A stretch of 64,000 nucleotides of DNA from Flammeovirgaceae bacterium. Lineage in GTDB: Bacteria > Bacteroidota > Bacteroidia > Cytophagales > Cyclobacteriaceae. Below, piece after piece: positions 25,990 through 35,147 of the stretch (its first letter is position 1; each line of letters begins with the position of its first letter). The translations under genes were made by a program, and so were the position numbers. The stretch lies in NCBI GenBank assembly GCA_015180985.1, contig CP054185.1:2913225-2977224 (forward strand), written 5' to 3'. The notes beneath the pieces are model-generated. The model made no database searches. It saw only the letters and a program-made list of their open reading frames with translations, and was not told the origin of the DNA.

Positions 25990-26848
25990 TTTTTTTGTTT
26001 TTACCTGGCTTTCATTATTACCGGTATATGCCCAGGATTCGACAACCGTAATTAACCAAAAACGACTTTATACGGTACTCATTGCGGGTGGTGCAGGTTA
26101 TACAGCCACACTCATCGGGCTAAACCAGCTCTGGTACGCCCAAAGCGAAAGGCAATCCTTCCGGTTCTTTAATGATAATAAAGAATGGAAGCAGGTGGAT
26201 AAGGTGGGGCATTTTTTTGCCGCCTTCCATTTCAGTTCAGCCACTTCGGCAACATTGCAATGGAGTAACATAGAAAAGCATAAAGCCAACCTTTGGGGAT
26301 CGGTTACCGGATTTCTCATCCTGCTGCCCATTGAAATACTGGATGGATTTTCAGCCGATTATGGCGCATCCGGTGGCGACTTATTGGCCAATGCCGCAGG
26401 GTCTGCCTTCTTTCTGGGACAATCATTAATTTGGAATGAGATACGAATCCAACCCAAGTTTTCCTTCCAACGTACCGGCTACCCCGCCCTTCGTACAGAC
26501 GGAACCCTGGGTACGGGAATGCCCAGCGAAATCATTAAAGATTATAACGGGCAAACTTACTGGCTCTCGGTTAACCTTGATAAATTCCTTCATTTTCCAA
26601 AATGGCTCAACCTTGCTTTTGGGTATGGTGCCCACGAAATGGTATATGCCCGTGATCATGACAACCAGGCTGCCGGCTACAATGCCTTTCGCCAGTATTA
26701 TGTTGGCCTTGATTTCGACCTTTCACACATCAGAACAAAATCAAAAGTTTTTAACACCATCCTATTCCTTGTTAATATGGTCAGGCTGCCGGCTCCGGCC
26801 TTTCAGTTTTCAAAAAATGGAACCAGCTTTCGCCTTTTTCAATTCTGA
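25976..26848 (+). CDS. DUF2279-like envelope protein
   Basis: 290 residues from the second in-frame ATG (MKATNFFVFTWLSLLPVYAQ), which gives a good signal peptide; an ATG six codons upstream is less likely. The mature part matches the DUF2279 pattern: WYAQSERQSFRFFNDNKEWKQVDKVGHFFAAFHFSS, several hydrophobic stretches (GFLILLPIEILDGFSADYGASGGDLLANAAG) and KFLHFPKWLNLAFGYGA. The function of the family is unknown. It overlaps the 3' end of the tamB-like gene by 14 bp. Confidence 0.8.
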   Translation: MKATNFFVFTWLSLLPVYAQDSTTVINQKRLYTVLIAGGAGYTATLIGLNQLWYAQSERQSFRFFNDNKEWKQVDKVGHFFAAFHFSSATSATLQWSNIEKHKANLWGSVTGFLILLPIEILDGFSADYGASGGDLLANAAGSAFFLGQSLIWNEIRIQPKFSFQRTGYPALRTDGTLGTGMPSEIIKDYNGQTYWLSVNLDKFLHFPKWLNLAFGYGAHEMVYARDHDNQAAGYNAFRQYYVGLDFDLSHIRTKSKVFNTILFLVNMVRLPAPAFQFSKNGTSFRLFQF

Positions 26849-26894
26849 AAATTGTACTTTTTTTCTACCTTCCAACCCATTAAACCTTCTTGTT

Positions 26895-27293
26895 ATGAGC
26901 ATCCTTCAGGCTGTTAAACAATATGCCGACCAGATTGGCGGCACATTTACCGATTATGATCACACCAAAGGTATTATCGTTGTGCCCCTGAACAACGGGC
27001 GCTTTCAAACAGTACTGGTGGTTATTGAAAAGAGTAAAACGTCAGGCAAAGAGCGGGCTGTATTCATCTCAAAGGTTACTGAATACAATGCGTCAATTGA
27101 TGCCTACGATTTACTTGTTCAGAATGGCCATTTTGATTACAGCAAGTTTATTATAGATGAGGGCCAGATTAAGGTTGTAGCCTCGAGCCTTGTCGATACA
27201 ACAACCGCTGATGACGTTAGATACATGGTTCAGGAAGTGGCTCAACTTGCCGATCATTACGAATTGAAGTTTACCGGTAAAGACATACACTAA
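26895..27293 (+). CDS. Conserved hypothetical protein, small acidic
   Basis: 132 residues from the ATG at 26895-26897 (MSILQAVKQYADQIGG); a longer frame that begins inside the DUF2279-like gene is not used. It begins with helices and strands (KGIIVVPLNNGRFQTVLVVIE, FISKVTEYNASIDAYDLLVQNGHFDYSKFIIDEGQIKVVASSLVDTTTADDVRYMVQEVAQLADHYE) in an order like the YbjN / secretion-chaperone fold. I recognise no function. It ends 22 bp before the rnpB promoter. Confidence 0.7.
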   Translation: MSILQAVKQYADQIGGTFTDYDHTKGIIVVPLNNGRFQTVLVVIEKSKTSGKERAVFISKVTEYNASIDAYDLLVQNGHFDYSKFIIDEGQIKVVASSLVDTTTADDVRYMVQEVAQLADHYELKFTGKDIH

Positions 27294-27315
27294 ACCATAC
27301 TAACCACCATTTCGT

Positions 27316-27323
27316 TATTTTTG
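27316..27323 (+). promoter_or_regulatory. -7 box of the rnpB promoter
   Basis: TATTTTTG matches the Bacteroidota consensus TAnnTTTG exactly and lies 3-6 bp before the mapped start region of the RNase P RNA. I could not find a good -33 TTG at the usual spacing, so the promoter may depend on the -7 box. Confidence 0.6.
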
Positions 27324-27325
27324 CA

Positions 27326-27716
27326 TGAGCAAGCCGGCTTACCGCCCTGCCTGTGGCAGGGAGGAAAGTCCGGGCAACTTCAGGAAGCATACCCCGGGAA
27401 AGCCGGGGGGTTTGGCGGAAAGCGCCAAATACAGATAGTGCCACAGAAAAAAGGTAGCCCTGACGGTTACCGTCAGGGTGATAGTGAAAAGGCGGGGTAA
27501 GAGCCCACCGCCCCGGTGGTGAACATCGGGGGCACGGAAAACCTTATGCGTTGAAAGGTCAAATAAATCCCGGCTTTGAATTTCCTGATTCAACTCCGAC
27601 TTGCCTCGGATGCCGGATGGGTAGACCGATTGATCCCGCGCGCAAGAGCGGGACCAGATAAATGGTAAGCCATCCGCATGTTGCGGAGGACAGAACCCGG
27701 CTTACAGGCTTGCGCT
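27326..27716 (+). ncRNA. rnpB: RNase P RNA (catalytic subunit)
   Basis: The conserved 5' block GAGGAAAGTCCGGGC begins at 27361 and the conserved 3' block ACAGAACCCGGCTTAC is near 27690. GCAAGCC at 27329-27335 pairs with GGCTTGC at 27707-27713 to close helix P1, and AGATAGTGCCACAGAAA and the repeated AAAGGTAGCC/AGGGTGA core fit a bacterial type A RNA. It cuts the 5' leader of precursor tRNAs. Ends are approximate. A strong terminator follows at once. Confidence 0.96.
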
Positions 27717-27718
27717 AT

Positions 27719-27752
27719 AAACCTTCCGGAAACAACCGGAAGGTTTATTTTT
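27719..27752 (+). terminator. rnpB terminator
   Basis: AAACCTTCCGG and CCGGAAGGTTT form a perfect 11-bp stem with a 6-base loop, followed by ATTTTTT. It ends just before the response regulator's start, so that gene needs its own promoter or tolerates read-through. Confidence 0.9.
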
Positions 27753-27769
27753 AAATGAATTTATACCCT

Positions 27770-28924
27770 ATGGCTAAAATTCTGATTGTTGACGACATGC
27801 CGGCTATCCGCGCCTCCCTTCGCGAAATACTGGAGCACGAAGGGCACGAGGTACTGGAAGCCAAAGATGGTGAAGAAGCACTAAAAGTACTGGAGCAGCA
27901 CGAAATTGCTGTTGCCTTTTGTGATGTAAAAATGCCTAAGCTAGATGGTATTGAGGTTTTAGAACGCGTAAAAAAAGCAGGCCTACCTACGGCTTTCATT
28001 ATGATTTCGGCACACGGCACAAAAGAAACAGCACTTGATAGCATCAGGCGTGGCGCGTACTTCTTTATTCAAAAACCTTTTGAAAGTATTGAAACTATTC
28101 TGATTCATCTTCGGAATGTGCTTGAACGAAACAGTTTAAGAGAAGAGAACCGGGTGTTGAAGAAGAAAATCAACAAAGACTGTGCAATCATTGGAGAATC
28201 CGAGGCCATCCGGCAGGTAAAGGCGATGATTGAAAAGGTTGCCCCCACCGAAGCCCGTGTACTAATTACTGGTCCTAATGGTTCGGGTAAAGAATTAGTG
28301 GCCCGTCAGATCCACCAACAAAGCAGGCGTGCCGATATGCCCCTGGTAGAAGTAAACTGTGCGGCCATCCCATCTGAACTGATAGAAAGCGAATTATTTG
28401 GCCACGAAAAAGGATCATTTACCTCAGCCATTAAACAGCGTATCGGCAAATTTGAACAGGCCGAAGGAGGCACCTTGTTTCTTGACGAAATCGGGGATAT
28501 GAGTCTATCAGCTCAGGCCAAAGTGCTTAGAGCCTTGCAAGAAAATAAAATTACCCGGGTGGGTGGCGAAAAAGAGATTACCGTAAATGTGCGGATTATT
28601 GCTGCCACCAATAAAGACCTGAAAAAAGAGATTACCGAAAACCGGTTCAGGGAAGACCTGTATCACCGGTTAAGCGTAATTGTGATTAAAGTACCCGCCC
28701 TGGCCGACCGGAAGGAGGATATCCCGCTTTTAGCAGATAAGTTTCTGACAGACATAGCCGATGAGCACGGTAATAAAAAGAAACGAATTAGCCAGGAAGC
28801 ATTAAAAGCCTTAAAAAACTATGGTTGGACCGGAAATGTTAGAGAGTTACGTAATGTTATTGAGCGACTCGTGATTATGTCAGGAGAGGAAATTACCTCG
28901 AAAGATGTAGATGATTTCCTGTAA
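27770..28924 (+). CDS. Sigma-54 activator-like response regulator without HTH domain
   Basis: 384 residues from MAKILIVDD (27770); an ATG five codons upstream is possible but less family-like. The receiver domain (about 1-120) has D8-D9, phospho-acceptor D52 ([11 protein letters not shown]) and a Lys in FIQKPF. The AAA+ domain has Walker A GPNGSGKE (about 168-175), GSFTSA in place of the GAFTGA sigma-54 contact loop (about 215-220), Walker [12 protein letters not shown] and sensor regions. It ends right after [11 protein letters not shown]...DVDDFL, with no Fis helix-turn-helix. It would act without its own DNA site or through another partner. No kinase gene is adjacent. Confidence 0.9.
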   Translation: MAKILIVDDMPAIRASLREILEHEGHEVLEAKDGEEALKVLEQHEIAVAFCDVKMPKLDGIEVLERVKKAGLPTAFIMISAHGTKETALDSIRRGAYFFIQKPFESIETILIHLRNVLERNSLREENRVLKKKINKDCAIIGESEAIRQVKAMIEKVAPTEARVLITGPNGSGKELVARQIHQQSRRADMPLVEVNCAAIPSELIESELFGHEKGSFTSAIKQRIGKFEQAEGGTLFLDEIGDMSLSAQAKVLRALQENKITRVGGEKEITVNVRIIAATNKDLKKEITENRFREDLYHRLSVIVIKVPALADRKEDIPLLADKFLTDIADEHGNKKKRISQEALKALKNYGWTGNVRELRNVIERLVIMSGEEITSKDVDDFL

Positions 28925-28929
28925 GGAAA

Positions 28930-29052
28930 TTAGATTCGCTTTTCAGTCGATGGACGGGCAGGAACGTCTTTCTTGCTGTACGTAGGACAGGTGTATTGGC
29001 TGCAGGCAGAGATAAAACCGGCCAAAAGGAGGAAAATAACAAGCTTTTTCAT
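28930..29052 (-). CDS. Small lipoprotein, 40 residues
   Basis: An ATG at 29050-29052 opens a 40-residue frame that ends in TAA at 28930-28932. It reads as a signal peptide (MKKLVIFLLLAGFISAC) with a clean lipobox ISAC, Cys17, then a short polar tail with the motif CPTYSKKDVPARPS. It is too short for many gene finders. It lies between the regulator and the LuxE-like gene, 90 bp downstream of the latter on the same strand. Function unknown; the lipobox and the stop-free frame support a real gene. Confidence 0.7.
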   Translation of the reverse strand: MKKLVIFLLLAGFISACSQYTCPTYSKKDVPARPSTEKRI

Positions 29053-29142
29053 TCAACGTGGCTTTTGATTGAAACAAAAATAGAACAGTTCGGCAACAAA
29101 ACAAATTCAACGTACTTTTTTACCGTTAATCGTAAAATCCGG

Positions 29143-30135
29143 CTATTCAACCAGCAGGTTACAGCCCCGTATTTCAGCATTATCCAGGCGGCCCAGCACC
29201 TCAAATGAACCATCCTCAAATACAATACCCATATCAGCGGTTTCAATAAACGCTGCCGTGTGAATATTAGCCAGGTCAATAACGTTAAGGCCACCGGTTT
29301 TGTTTTGCTGGCCTACCTGCAGCGGGTCGGTCATATCCCTTGCCATAACCCGCATCCAGGGCGGGCATTTAAACCGGGCACCTCCTCCGGTATAAGCCTG
29401 CGACAGCAATTCGGTCATTCCGTATTCTGAAAAAATCCGCTCCACGTGCAATCCCTGCTTTAAAGCCTGGTGAAGTTCCTCGCGGGTTATTTCCCTTCGC
29501 CTGCCCTTCATTCCACCGGTTTCAAAAACAAGGCAATTACTAAAATCAGGCGCTACCTTTTCAGCCAGGTCCAGCAAAGCAAAGGAAACACCCCATACCA
29601 CAATTTTGCGCTTACCTTCATCCTGCAATTTCATTACATCATCCACTAACTGAGTAAAGTTGTTCAGGTAAAAACCGGAACCCTGAAGGCCGGATAATTC
29701 AATAAAATACCGAATCATAGACACCAGCGATGAATTTGAGCGCTCCAGATACGAGGGCAGCAAGGCCAGAAAGTAATGGTCGGTTAAAGACCCGAAAAAA
29801 TACTCAAAACACAAACGGGCGTTATTGTGGTAGAAAGAAGCATCGCAAATATGGTGACTGCTGGCAGCCGTTCCGGTTGTACCACTGCTGGTAAAAATTG
29901 TTTCCTCATTCCAGTTACCGGTTTTCACCGGATGGGTCTTAAAAAAATCGATTGGCAGAAAAGGGATTTCATGGACAGCATTTACTTCCTGTAATTTTAT
30001 GCCAAGGGCTTTAATATATTCACTGTAAACAGGGTTATATAATGCCTGGTAACGGAACACAGAAAGTGCAATATTTCCGAAAGTTGCTTCGTTAACTGTG
30101 TATATTTGAGATTGAAAACTATTAGGCTTTTCCAA
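29143..30135 (-). CDS. LuxE-like acyl-protein synthetase family protein
   Basis: 330 residues. The pattern FTSSGTTGTAASSHH is the adenylation P-loop (SSGTTG) of the LuxE/acyl-CoA-synthetase-like superfamily; other signatures are HEIPFLPIDFFKTHPV, ERIFSEYGMTELLSQAYT and the C-terminal GRLDNAEIRGCNLLV. LuxE links fatty acids to reductase in luciferase pathways, but stand-alone Bacteroidota copies have no lux genes beside them, and none are present here. The start is the ATG at 30133-30135 (MEKPNSFQSQIYTV). The natural substrate is unknown. Confidence 0.85.
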   Translation of the reverse strand: MEKPNSFQSQIYTVNEATFGNIALSVFRYQALYNPVYSEYIKALGIKLQEVNAVHEIPFLPIDFFKTHPVKTGNWNEETIFTSSGTTGTAASSHHICDASFYHNNARLCFEYFFGSLTDHYFLALLPSYLERSNSSLVSMIRYFIELSGLQGSGFYLNNFTQLVDDVMKLQDEGKRKIVVWGVSFALLDLAEKVAPDFSNCLVFETGGMKGRRREITREELHQALKQGLHVERIFSEYGMTELLSQAYTGGGARFKCPPWMRVMARDMTDPLQVGQQNKTGGLNVIDLANIHTAAFIETADMGIVFEDGSFEVLGRLDNAEIRGCNLLVE

Positions 30136-30166
30136 GTGTTGATAAGCGATAAAGGTGTGTCAGACT

Positions 30167-31033
30167 ATGAAGGTAAGTAAGAGTTTTGGTTTATTCTGCC
30201 TTTTGCTTTTAGGTATCAGTTCCTGCTTTGAGCCACCGGAATTTAGTGATGGCCCCGAAATATCGCTCAATAAAATTGAGTTTAAAGTTACGCCCGCCTT
30301 TGAGGAAGCGGATACCCTCATACTATATATCGATTTTAAAGACGGTGATGGCGACCTTGGCTTTAATAAGAACAACCTCCAACATTTCAGCGATCCATAT
30401 CATCCGTACACGTATTTTCTCGAAACTGCAGACGGGGGCATCCGCCCGGTAGCTACTGAAGAGGTGCAGATTACCGCCCCTTCCCCCATTCCTCAAAAGG
30501 TTTCTCTGCTAAAGGCATCAGGGCCTGCGGGTAAACTTGTTACGAACCGTACGCGTTCCAAACCCGGTTATGGATTTTTACCTCCGCTGGATCCATCCAA
30601 ACTGGCATGCCAGGACTACATTGTATCATACCTGATTATTCCCCCTGAATTATTGAGCAGCATTGATACCACGTACAATGTTGTAGCCACGAGCGGATCA
30701 GGGGCAGTACTAATTCAAGATACGCTGTATTTCGACACCAATCGAAATTATTTCAATATTCGTGTGCGCTTTTACCAGAAAATTAACGGAGTGCTTCAGG
30801 AGTTTAGTTGGGAAGATGAATTCTGCTCTACGTTCAACGGGCGCCTTCCTATACTCTCCGACAGCAACAACCCTCTTGAAGGAACAATCAAATACAACAT
30901 GCAGTCGCTGGGTTTTCTCTCTTTGTTCAGCGTTAAGACGCTTGCCCTGGATATTATTATATCAGACCGATCATTGAAATCAGATTCAATACGATCGGAT
31001 GAATTTACACTGGATCAGAAACGGGTTAACTAG
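30167..31033 (+). CDS. Lipoprotein, function unknown
   Basis: 288 residues from MKVSKSFGLFCLLLLGISSC; an ATG four codons upstream would add MCQT and is less likely. The lipobox is ISSC, followed by FEPPEFSDGPEIS. The body is beta-rich with an Asp-rich segment DFKDGDGDLGFN that could bind calcium, and no catalytic motif. It is divergent from the LuxE-like gene (31 bp between start codons). Its TAG stop overlaps the stop of the E1 gene in a CTAG tetramer at 31030-31033. Confidence 0.8.
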   Translation: MKVSKSFGLFCLLLLGISSCFEPPEFSDGPEISLNKIEFKVTPAFEEADTLILYIDFKDGDGDLGFNKNNLQHFSDPYHPYTYFLETADGGIRPVATEEVQITAPSPIPQKVSLLKASGPAGKLVTNRTRSKPGYGFLPPLDPSKLACQDYIVSYLIIPPELLSSIDTTYNVVATSGSGAVLIQDTLYFDTNRNYFNIRVRFYQKINGVLQEFSWEDEFCSTFNGRLPILSDSNNPLEGTIKYNMQSLGFLSLFSVKTLALDIIISDRSLKSDSIRSDEFTLDQKRVN

Positions 31034-33441
31034 TATAACGAACTAAACCGGTTAGGCTCGGCTTCTTGCATCAGCGCATACACTTTTTCCACTACATCAT
31101 CCTTGTTTGGCTTGGAGAAGTAATCACCATCCGATGAATAGGCCGGCCGGTGTTCTTTAGCTGTGATAGTCACGGGGCGGGAATCAAGGTACCTGTAGCC
31201 ATCCTGCCCTTCAAGCACCTGCTGCATCATATAGGCAGTTGCTCCACCGGGCACATCCTCATCGGCAAACACAACACGGCTTGTTTTTTTTATGGATTCA
31301 ACTATAGTGTGGTTACTATCAAACGGGAGCAGCGTTTGCGCATCAATTACTTCACACGAAATGCCCAAATCCGCCAGTTCATCGGCTGCCTCCAGTACAA
31401 TGCGGCACATGGAGCCATATGTAACAATGGTTACATCGCTGCCCTCGCGTAACAATTCAGGCATACCGAGTGGTACAGTAAATTCACCGATATTTTCCGG
31501 CAGTTGTTCTTTCAAGCGGTAACCATTGAGGCATTCTATAATAAGAGCCGGATCATCCGATTGCAGCATGGTATTGTAAAAACCGGCAGCCTGCGTCATA
31601 TTCCGGGGAACCAGCACGTAAATACCCCGCAGGCTATGTAAAATCATCCCGATGGGTGAGCCGGAGTGCCACACACCTTCAAGCCGGTGGCCGCGTGTGC
31701 GAATAATAAGGGGCGCCTTCTGCCCACCTTTGGTACGGTATTGTAAACAGGCCAGGTCATCACTCAGTATCTGTAGTGCATACAGCAGGTAATCGAGGTA
31801 TTGTATTTCCGTTATGGGCCGTAAGCCCCGAAGGGCCGCACCAATGCCCTGGCCAACAATGGTACATTCGCGGATGCCGGTATCCGTTACCCGTAACACT
31901 CCAAACTTTTCCTGAAGGCCCGCAAAGCCTTGGTTCACATCACCAATCTTGCCAACATCTTCTCCGATAGCAAACACCCGCGGATCGCGGCTTAAAGCGG
32001 CTTCAAAGCAGGCACGAACAACTTCGCGTCCATCTACTTCCGGTGATTTTTCAGAATATACGGGCTTGATTTCGGCAACCTTCAATGCCGACTTTGCCGA
32101 TTGACTATACAAGTGAGAACTGTATTGATCGGTAGCCTTTTCAAATGCCTGGTTAACCCACGTAACCAATTCATCTCGTGCAGGTCCTTCCGTACGGAGC
32201 ATGCGCAGTACCTTGCGCGCTGTACGCATTGAATCAAGTTTTGTAGGGTTAATGGCTTTTTCCAGTTGCTCCTTTAACTGAGCTATCTCCTGATCGACAC
32301 CTGTACCTTGACTGATAATGTTACCCAAAATAGTGGTCAGTCTTTTCTGGTCAGTCTGAATATCCTGATTAAAGGCTTTCCAGGCTTTTTCCTTCGCCAC
32401 CCTGGCTGTTTGTTTTGCCTCTGCTTCTATGGCATCCAGTTCTTCGGGTAACACCAGTACTTCTTCAACAATCCACTCACGCATTTTGCGTATGCAATCG
32501 TAGGCGGCCTCCCATTCCAGCCGTTCGGCCGATTTGTACCGTTCGTGCGAACCACTGGTGGAGTGCCCCTGGGGTTGTGTCATTTCTTCAACATGAACCA
32601 GTACCGGCACGTGTTCTTCACGGCAAATACTTGCAGCACGCTGGTAGGTGGTTATCAATGCAGGATAATCCCAACCTTTTACAGTCATAATTTCAAAGCC
32701 CTTCTCCGTTGCTGTTCGCTGAAGACCGGCCATTAATTTTGAAATGCTACCCTTGGTAGTGTGGTATTCCTGAGGTACTGAGATTCCATAATTATCATCC
32801 CATACCGACACGAGCATGGGCACCTGTAAAACTCCCGCAGCATTTAATGCTTCAAAGAACATGCCTTCGGATGTGGACGCATTACCAATTGTTCCGAACG
32901 CAATCTCGCTGCCATTATTAGATAAGGTAGTAAATTGCTTAAGTTCCGGGAGATTGCGGAACAACTTCGAGGCATAAGCCATCCCCAAGAGGCGGGGCAT
33001 CTGGCCGGCTGTAGGGCTTATATCGGCACTGCTGTTTTTCAGCTTTGTCAAATCCTTTAACTCTCCCTGCTCATCAAGCATCCGCGTAGCAAAGTGGCCA
33101 TTCATCAACCGGCCTGCTGAAGCAGGTTCGGCCTCCACATCGGTATGTGCATACAGCTGTGCAAAGTATTGCTGCAGGGTAAGTTCACCTATAGCGAACA
33201 TAAAGGTTTGGTCGCGATAGTACCCCGCACGGAAATCACCGGGGCGAAATACTTTAGCCATGGCCAGTTGGGCAACCTCCTTGCCGTCACCAAAAATGCC
33301 AAACTTGGCCTTACCCATAAAAACCTCTTTGCGACCAATCAGACTTGCTTCACGACTCTCGCAAGCCAGGCGGTAATCGGCCAGAATTTCCTTTACACGG
33401 GCTTGTGAATATTTAATTTTAGATTCTTTTATAATGCTCAC
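31030..33441 (-). CDS. Fused E1 alpha/beta 2-oxoacid dehydrogenase (thiamine-dependent)
   Basis: 803 residues. The N-terminal half (about 1-420) is the alpha subunit: GRKEVFMGKAKFGIFGDGKEVAQLAMAKVF, then the TPP motif region SEGMFFEALNAAGVLQVPMLVSVWDDNYGIS. A helical linker joins the beta half (about 470-803), which begins GREVVRACFEAALSRDPRVFAIGEDVGK and contains PITEIQYLDYLLYALQILSDDL and VVFADEDVPGGATAYMM. Together they would decarboxylate pyruvate or branched 2-oxoacids and pass the acyl to an E2. E2 and E3 are not in the window. The fusion is common in Bacteroidota; the exact substrate is undecided. Confidence 0.88.
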   Translation of the reverse strand: MSIIKESKIKYSQARVKEILADYRLACESREASLIGRKEVFMGKAKFGIFGDGKEVAQLAMAKVFRPGDFRAGYYRDQTFMFAIGELTLQQYFAQLYAHTDVEAEPASAGRLMNGHFATRMLDEQGELKDLTKLKNSSADISPTAGQMPRLLGMAYASKLFRNLPELKQFTTLSNNGSEIAFGTIGNASTSEGMFFEALNAAGVLQVPMLVSVWDDNYGISVPQEYHTTKGSISKLMAGLQRTATEKGFEIMTVKGWDYPALITTYQRAASICREEHVPVLVHVEEMTQPQGHSTSGSHERYKSAERLEWEAAYDCIRKMREWIVEEVLVLPEELDAIEAEAKQTARVAKEKAWKAFNQDIQTDQKRLTTILGNIISQGTGVDQEIAQLKEQLEKAINPTKLDSMRTARKVLRMLRTEGPARDELVTWVNQAFEKATDQYSSHLYSQSAKSALKVAEIKPVYSEKSPEVDGREVVRACFEAALSRDPRVFAIGEDVGKIGDVNQGFAGLQEKFGVLRVTDTGIRECTIVGQGIGAALRGLRPITEIQYLDYLLYALQILSDDLACLQYRTKGGQKAPLIIRTRGHRLEGVWHSGSPIGMILHSLRGIYVLVPRNMTQAAGFYNTMLQSDDPALIIECLNGYRLKEQLPENIGEFTVPLGMPELLREGSDVTIVTYGSMCRIVLEAADELADLGISCEVIDAQTLLPFDSNHTIVESIKKTSRVVFADEDVPGGATAYMMQQVLEGQDGYRYLDSRPVTITAKEHRPAYSSDGDYFSKPNKDDVVEKVYALMQEAEPNRFSSLY

Positions 33442-33491
33442 CGTTTGGACTGATCAGGCTCAAAAATAGCCAATAGGCAGGCAAATGACAA

Positions 33492-33521
33492 TTGTGAATT
33501 GCCCGATGACGGTTATCTTTG
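33492..33521 (+). promoter_or_regulatory. Promoter of ald
   Basis: TTG at 33492-33494 and TATCTTTG at 33514-33521 match the Bacteroidota TTG / TAnnTTTG consensus with a 19-bp spacer. Transcription would start near 33527, about 18 bp before the ald start codon. Confidence 0.6.
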
Positions 33522-33544
33522 CTGCCGCTTAAACATTTCAGTAT

Positions 33545-34657
33545 ATGATTATTGGCGTTCCAAAAGAAATCAAGAATAATGAAAACCGTGTTGCATTAAC
33601 ACCAGCCGGAACTCAGGAACTGGTAAAGCGCGGTCATACAGTTTATGTGGAGCAATCTGCCGGTGTAGGCAGCGGGTTTTCGGATGCCGAATATTCAAAA
33701 GCGGGCGCCAAACTTATTGCCACGGCCGCTGAGGTATTTAACCTCGCTGAAATGATTATAAAAGTAAAAGAGCCTATTGAGCAGGAATACAAGCTCATCA
33801 GAAAAGATCAACTGGTTTTTACCTATTTCCATTTCGCCTCATACGAGCCGCTTACCAAAGCCATGATTGCCAGCGGTGCGGTGTGCCTGGCTTACGAAAC
33901 CGTTGAACGGGTTGACGGCAGCCTGCCGTTGCTTATTCCTATGTCGGAAGTTGCCGGCCGCATGGCTGTGCAGGAGGGCGCCAAGTACCTGGAAAAACCA
34001 TTGAAGGGCCGTGGAATTTTATTGGGCGGAGTGCCGGGTGTAAAACCGGCCAAAGTGCTCATTCTGGGCGGTGGCGTGGTTGGTACCAATGCCGCCAAAA
34101 TTGCAGCCGGTATGGGCGCTGATGTTACTATAATGGATGTAAATCTTAACCGCCTGCGTTACCTCGATGACGTTATGCCCAAGAATGTGCACACCATGGT
34201 ATCGAACGAATATGCCATCCGCGAATTGGTAAAAGATCACGACCTGATTATTGGAGGTGTTTTAATTCCTGGCGCAAAAGCCCCCAAACTGATTACCCGC
34301 GATATGCTGAAAACCATGAGGCCTGGTACCGTACTGGTTGATGTGGCCGTTGATCAGGGGGGTTGTATTGAAACCTGTACACCCACCACCCACGAAAACC
34401 CCACGTTTATTATTGATGATGTTGTTCATTATTGCGTGGCCAACATGCCGGGTGCTGTGCCCTATACTTCTACCTTAGCCTTAACCAACGCCACATTACC
34501 GTACGCCATCCGCCTGGCCAACCAGGGATGGAAACGGGCCTGCCAGGAGAGTACCGAATTGCGCAGCGGTCTTAATGTGATGTTCGGTGAGGTGGTTTAC
34601 AAAGGTGTAGCCGATGCATTTAATCTGCCCTACGCAGACGTAAAGAAGTTTTTGTAA
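33545..34657 (+). CDS. ald: Alanine dehydrogenase
   Basis: 370 residues, the usual length. It interconverts L-alanine and pyruvate plus ammonia with NAD. Visible features are the start MIIGVPKEIKNNENRVALTPAG, the active-site region VFTYFHFAS, the Rossmann motif GGGVVGTNAAKIAAGMGADVTIMD (about 175-200) and DVAVDQGGCIETCTPTTHENPTFIIDDVVHYCVANMPGAVPYTST. It is divergent from the E1 gene and has a good promoter just upstream. Pyruvate chemistry on both sides hints at a shared metabolic theme, but co-regulation is not shown. Confidence 0.96.
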   Translation: MIIGVPKEIKNNENRVALTPAGTQELVKRGHTVYVEQSAGVGSGFSDAEYSKAGAKLIATAAEVFNLAEMIIKVKEPIEQEYKLIRKDQLVFTYFHFASYEPLTKAMIASGAVCLAYETVERVDGSLPLLIPMSEVAGRMAVQEGAKYLEKPLKGRGILLGGVPGVKPAKVLILGGGVVGTNAAKIAAGMGADVTIMDVNLNRLRYLDDVMPKNVHTMVSNEYAIRELVKDHDLIIGGVLIPGAKAPKLITRDMLKTMRPGTVLVDVAVDQGGCIETCTPTTHENPTFIIDDVVHYCVANMPGAVPYTSTLALTNATLPYAIRLANQGWKRACQESTELRSGLNVMFGEVVYKGVADAFNLPYADVKKFL

Positions 34658-34671
34658 AAAACTCAATGCAG

Positions 34672-35127
34672 TTAACGTATTGTAACCGGATACGCTGGGA
34701 TATCCTCCAGCGGATACACTTTCTTTGTTGCAAAATCAGCGGCAAAGCAAAAATGCTGCAGCCCATTTGAAATAAGAACATAAGGCGCCTTCAGGCTTGA
34801 ATTGTAAACAGCCACCTGCATGGCCGTGGCCTGTGTTATTTGCTGTTGTGGCGATTTACATTCGACCACCATAAAGTTGCTTCCATCCTGATTAACTACA
34901 GCAATGTCTGAACGCTTACTTAGGGTATTAAATCGCAAACCGGTTTCCACCTTAATTAGTCCCTTCGGGTACTTCAGGTGGTTAACGAGGTAATTCACAA
35001 GGTGCTGGCGCACCCATTCTTCGGGTGTAAGCACAACAAACTTTTTCCGAATGCCATCAAAAATATATACTTTACCACCTGCTCTTTTAAGCCGATATTC
35101 GTAAGCCGGCAAATTGAGTTGTTGCAT
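34672..35127 (-). CDS. Type I restriction HsdR-N-like nuclease-fold protein, stand-alone
   Basis: 151 residues. The pattern GLIKVETGLRFNTLSKRSDIAVVNQDGSNFMVVECKSPQQQI matches the small PD-(D/E)xK family related to the N-terminus of HsdR; D and ExK of the catalytic site are present (DIAVV, VECK). No methylase or specificity gene is nearby, so it is not a complete restriction system. It may be a DNA repair or mobile-element-defence nuclease. It ends 15 bp after ald on the opposite strand. Confidence 0.75.
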   Translation of the reverse strand: MQQLNLPAYEYRLKRAGGKVYIFDGIRKKFVVLTPEEWVRQHLVNYLVNHLKYPKGLIKVETGLRFNTLSKRSDIAVVNQDGSNFMVVECKSPQQQITQATAMQVAVYNSSLKAPYVLISNGLQHFCFAADFATKKVYPLEDIPAYPVTIR

Positions 35128-35147
35128 ACGGCAAAGTAAACCAACAA

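Noticed and set aside
26436-26894. N-terminal extension of the small 132-residue protein
   Set aside because: It lies fully inside the DUF2279-like gene in another frame; a fresh ATG follows that gene.
29143-30135. Bioluminescence (lux) locus
   Set aside because: The LuxE-like protein has no luxA, luxB, luxC or luxD neighbours; such stand-alone copies are common in Bacteroidota.
34672-35127. Type I restriction-modification system
   Set aside because: Only a stand-alone HsdR-N-like protein is present; no HsdM, HsdS or helicase part in the neighbourhood.
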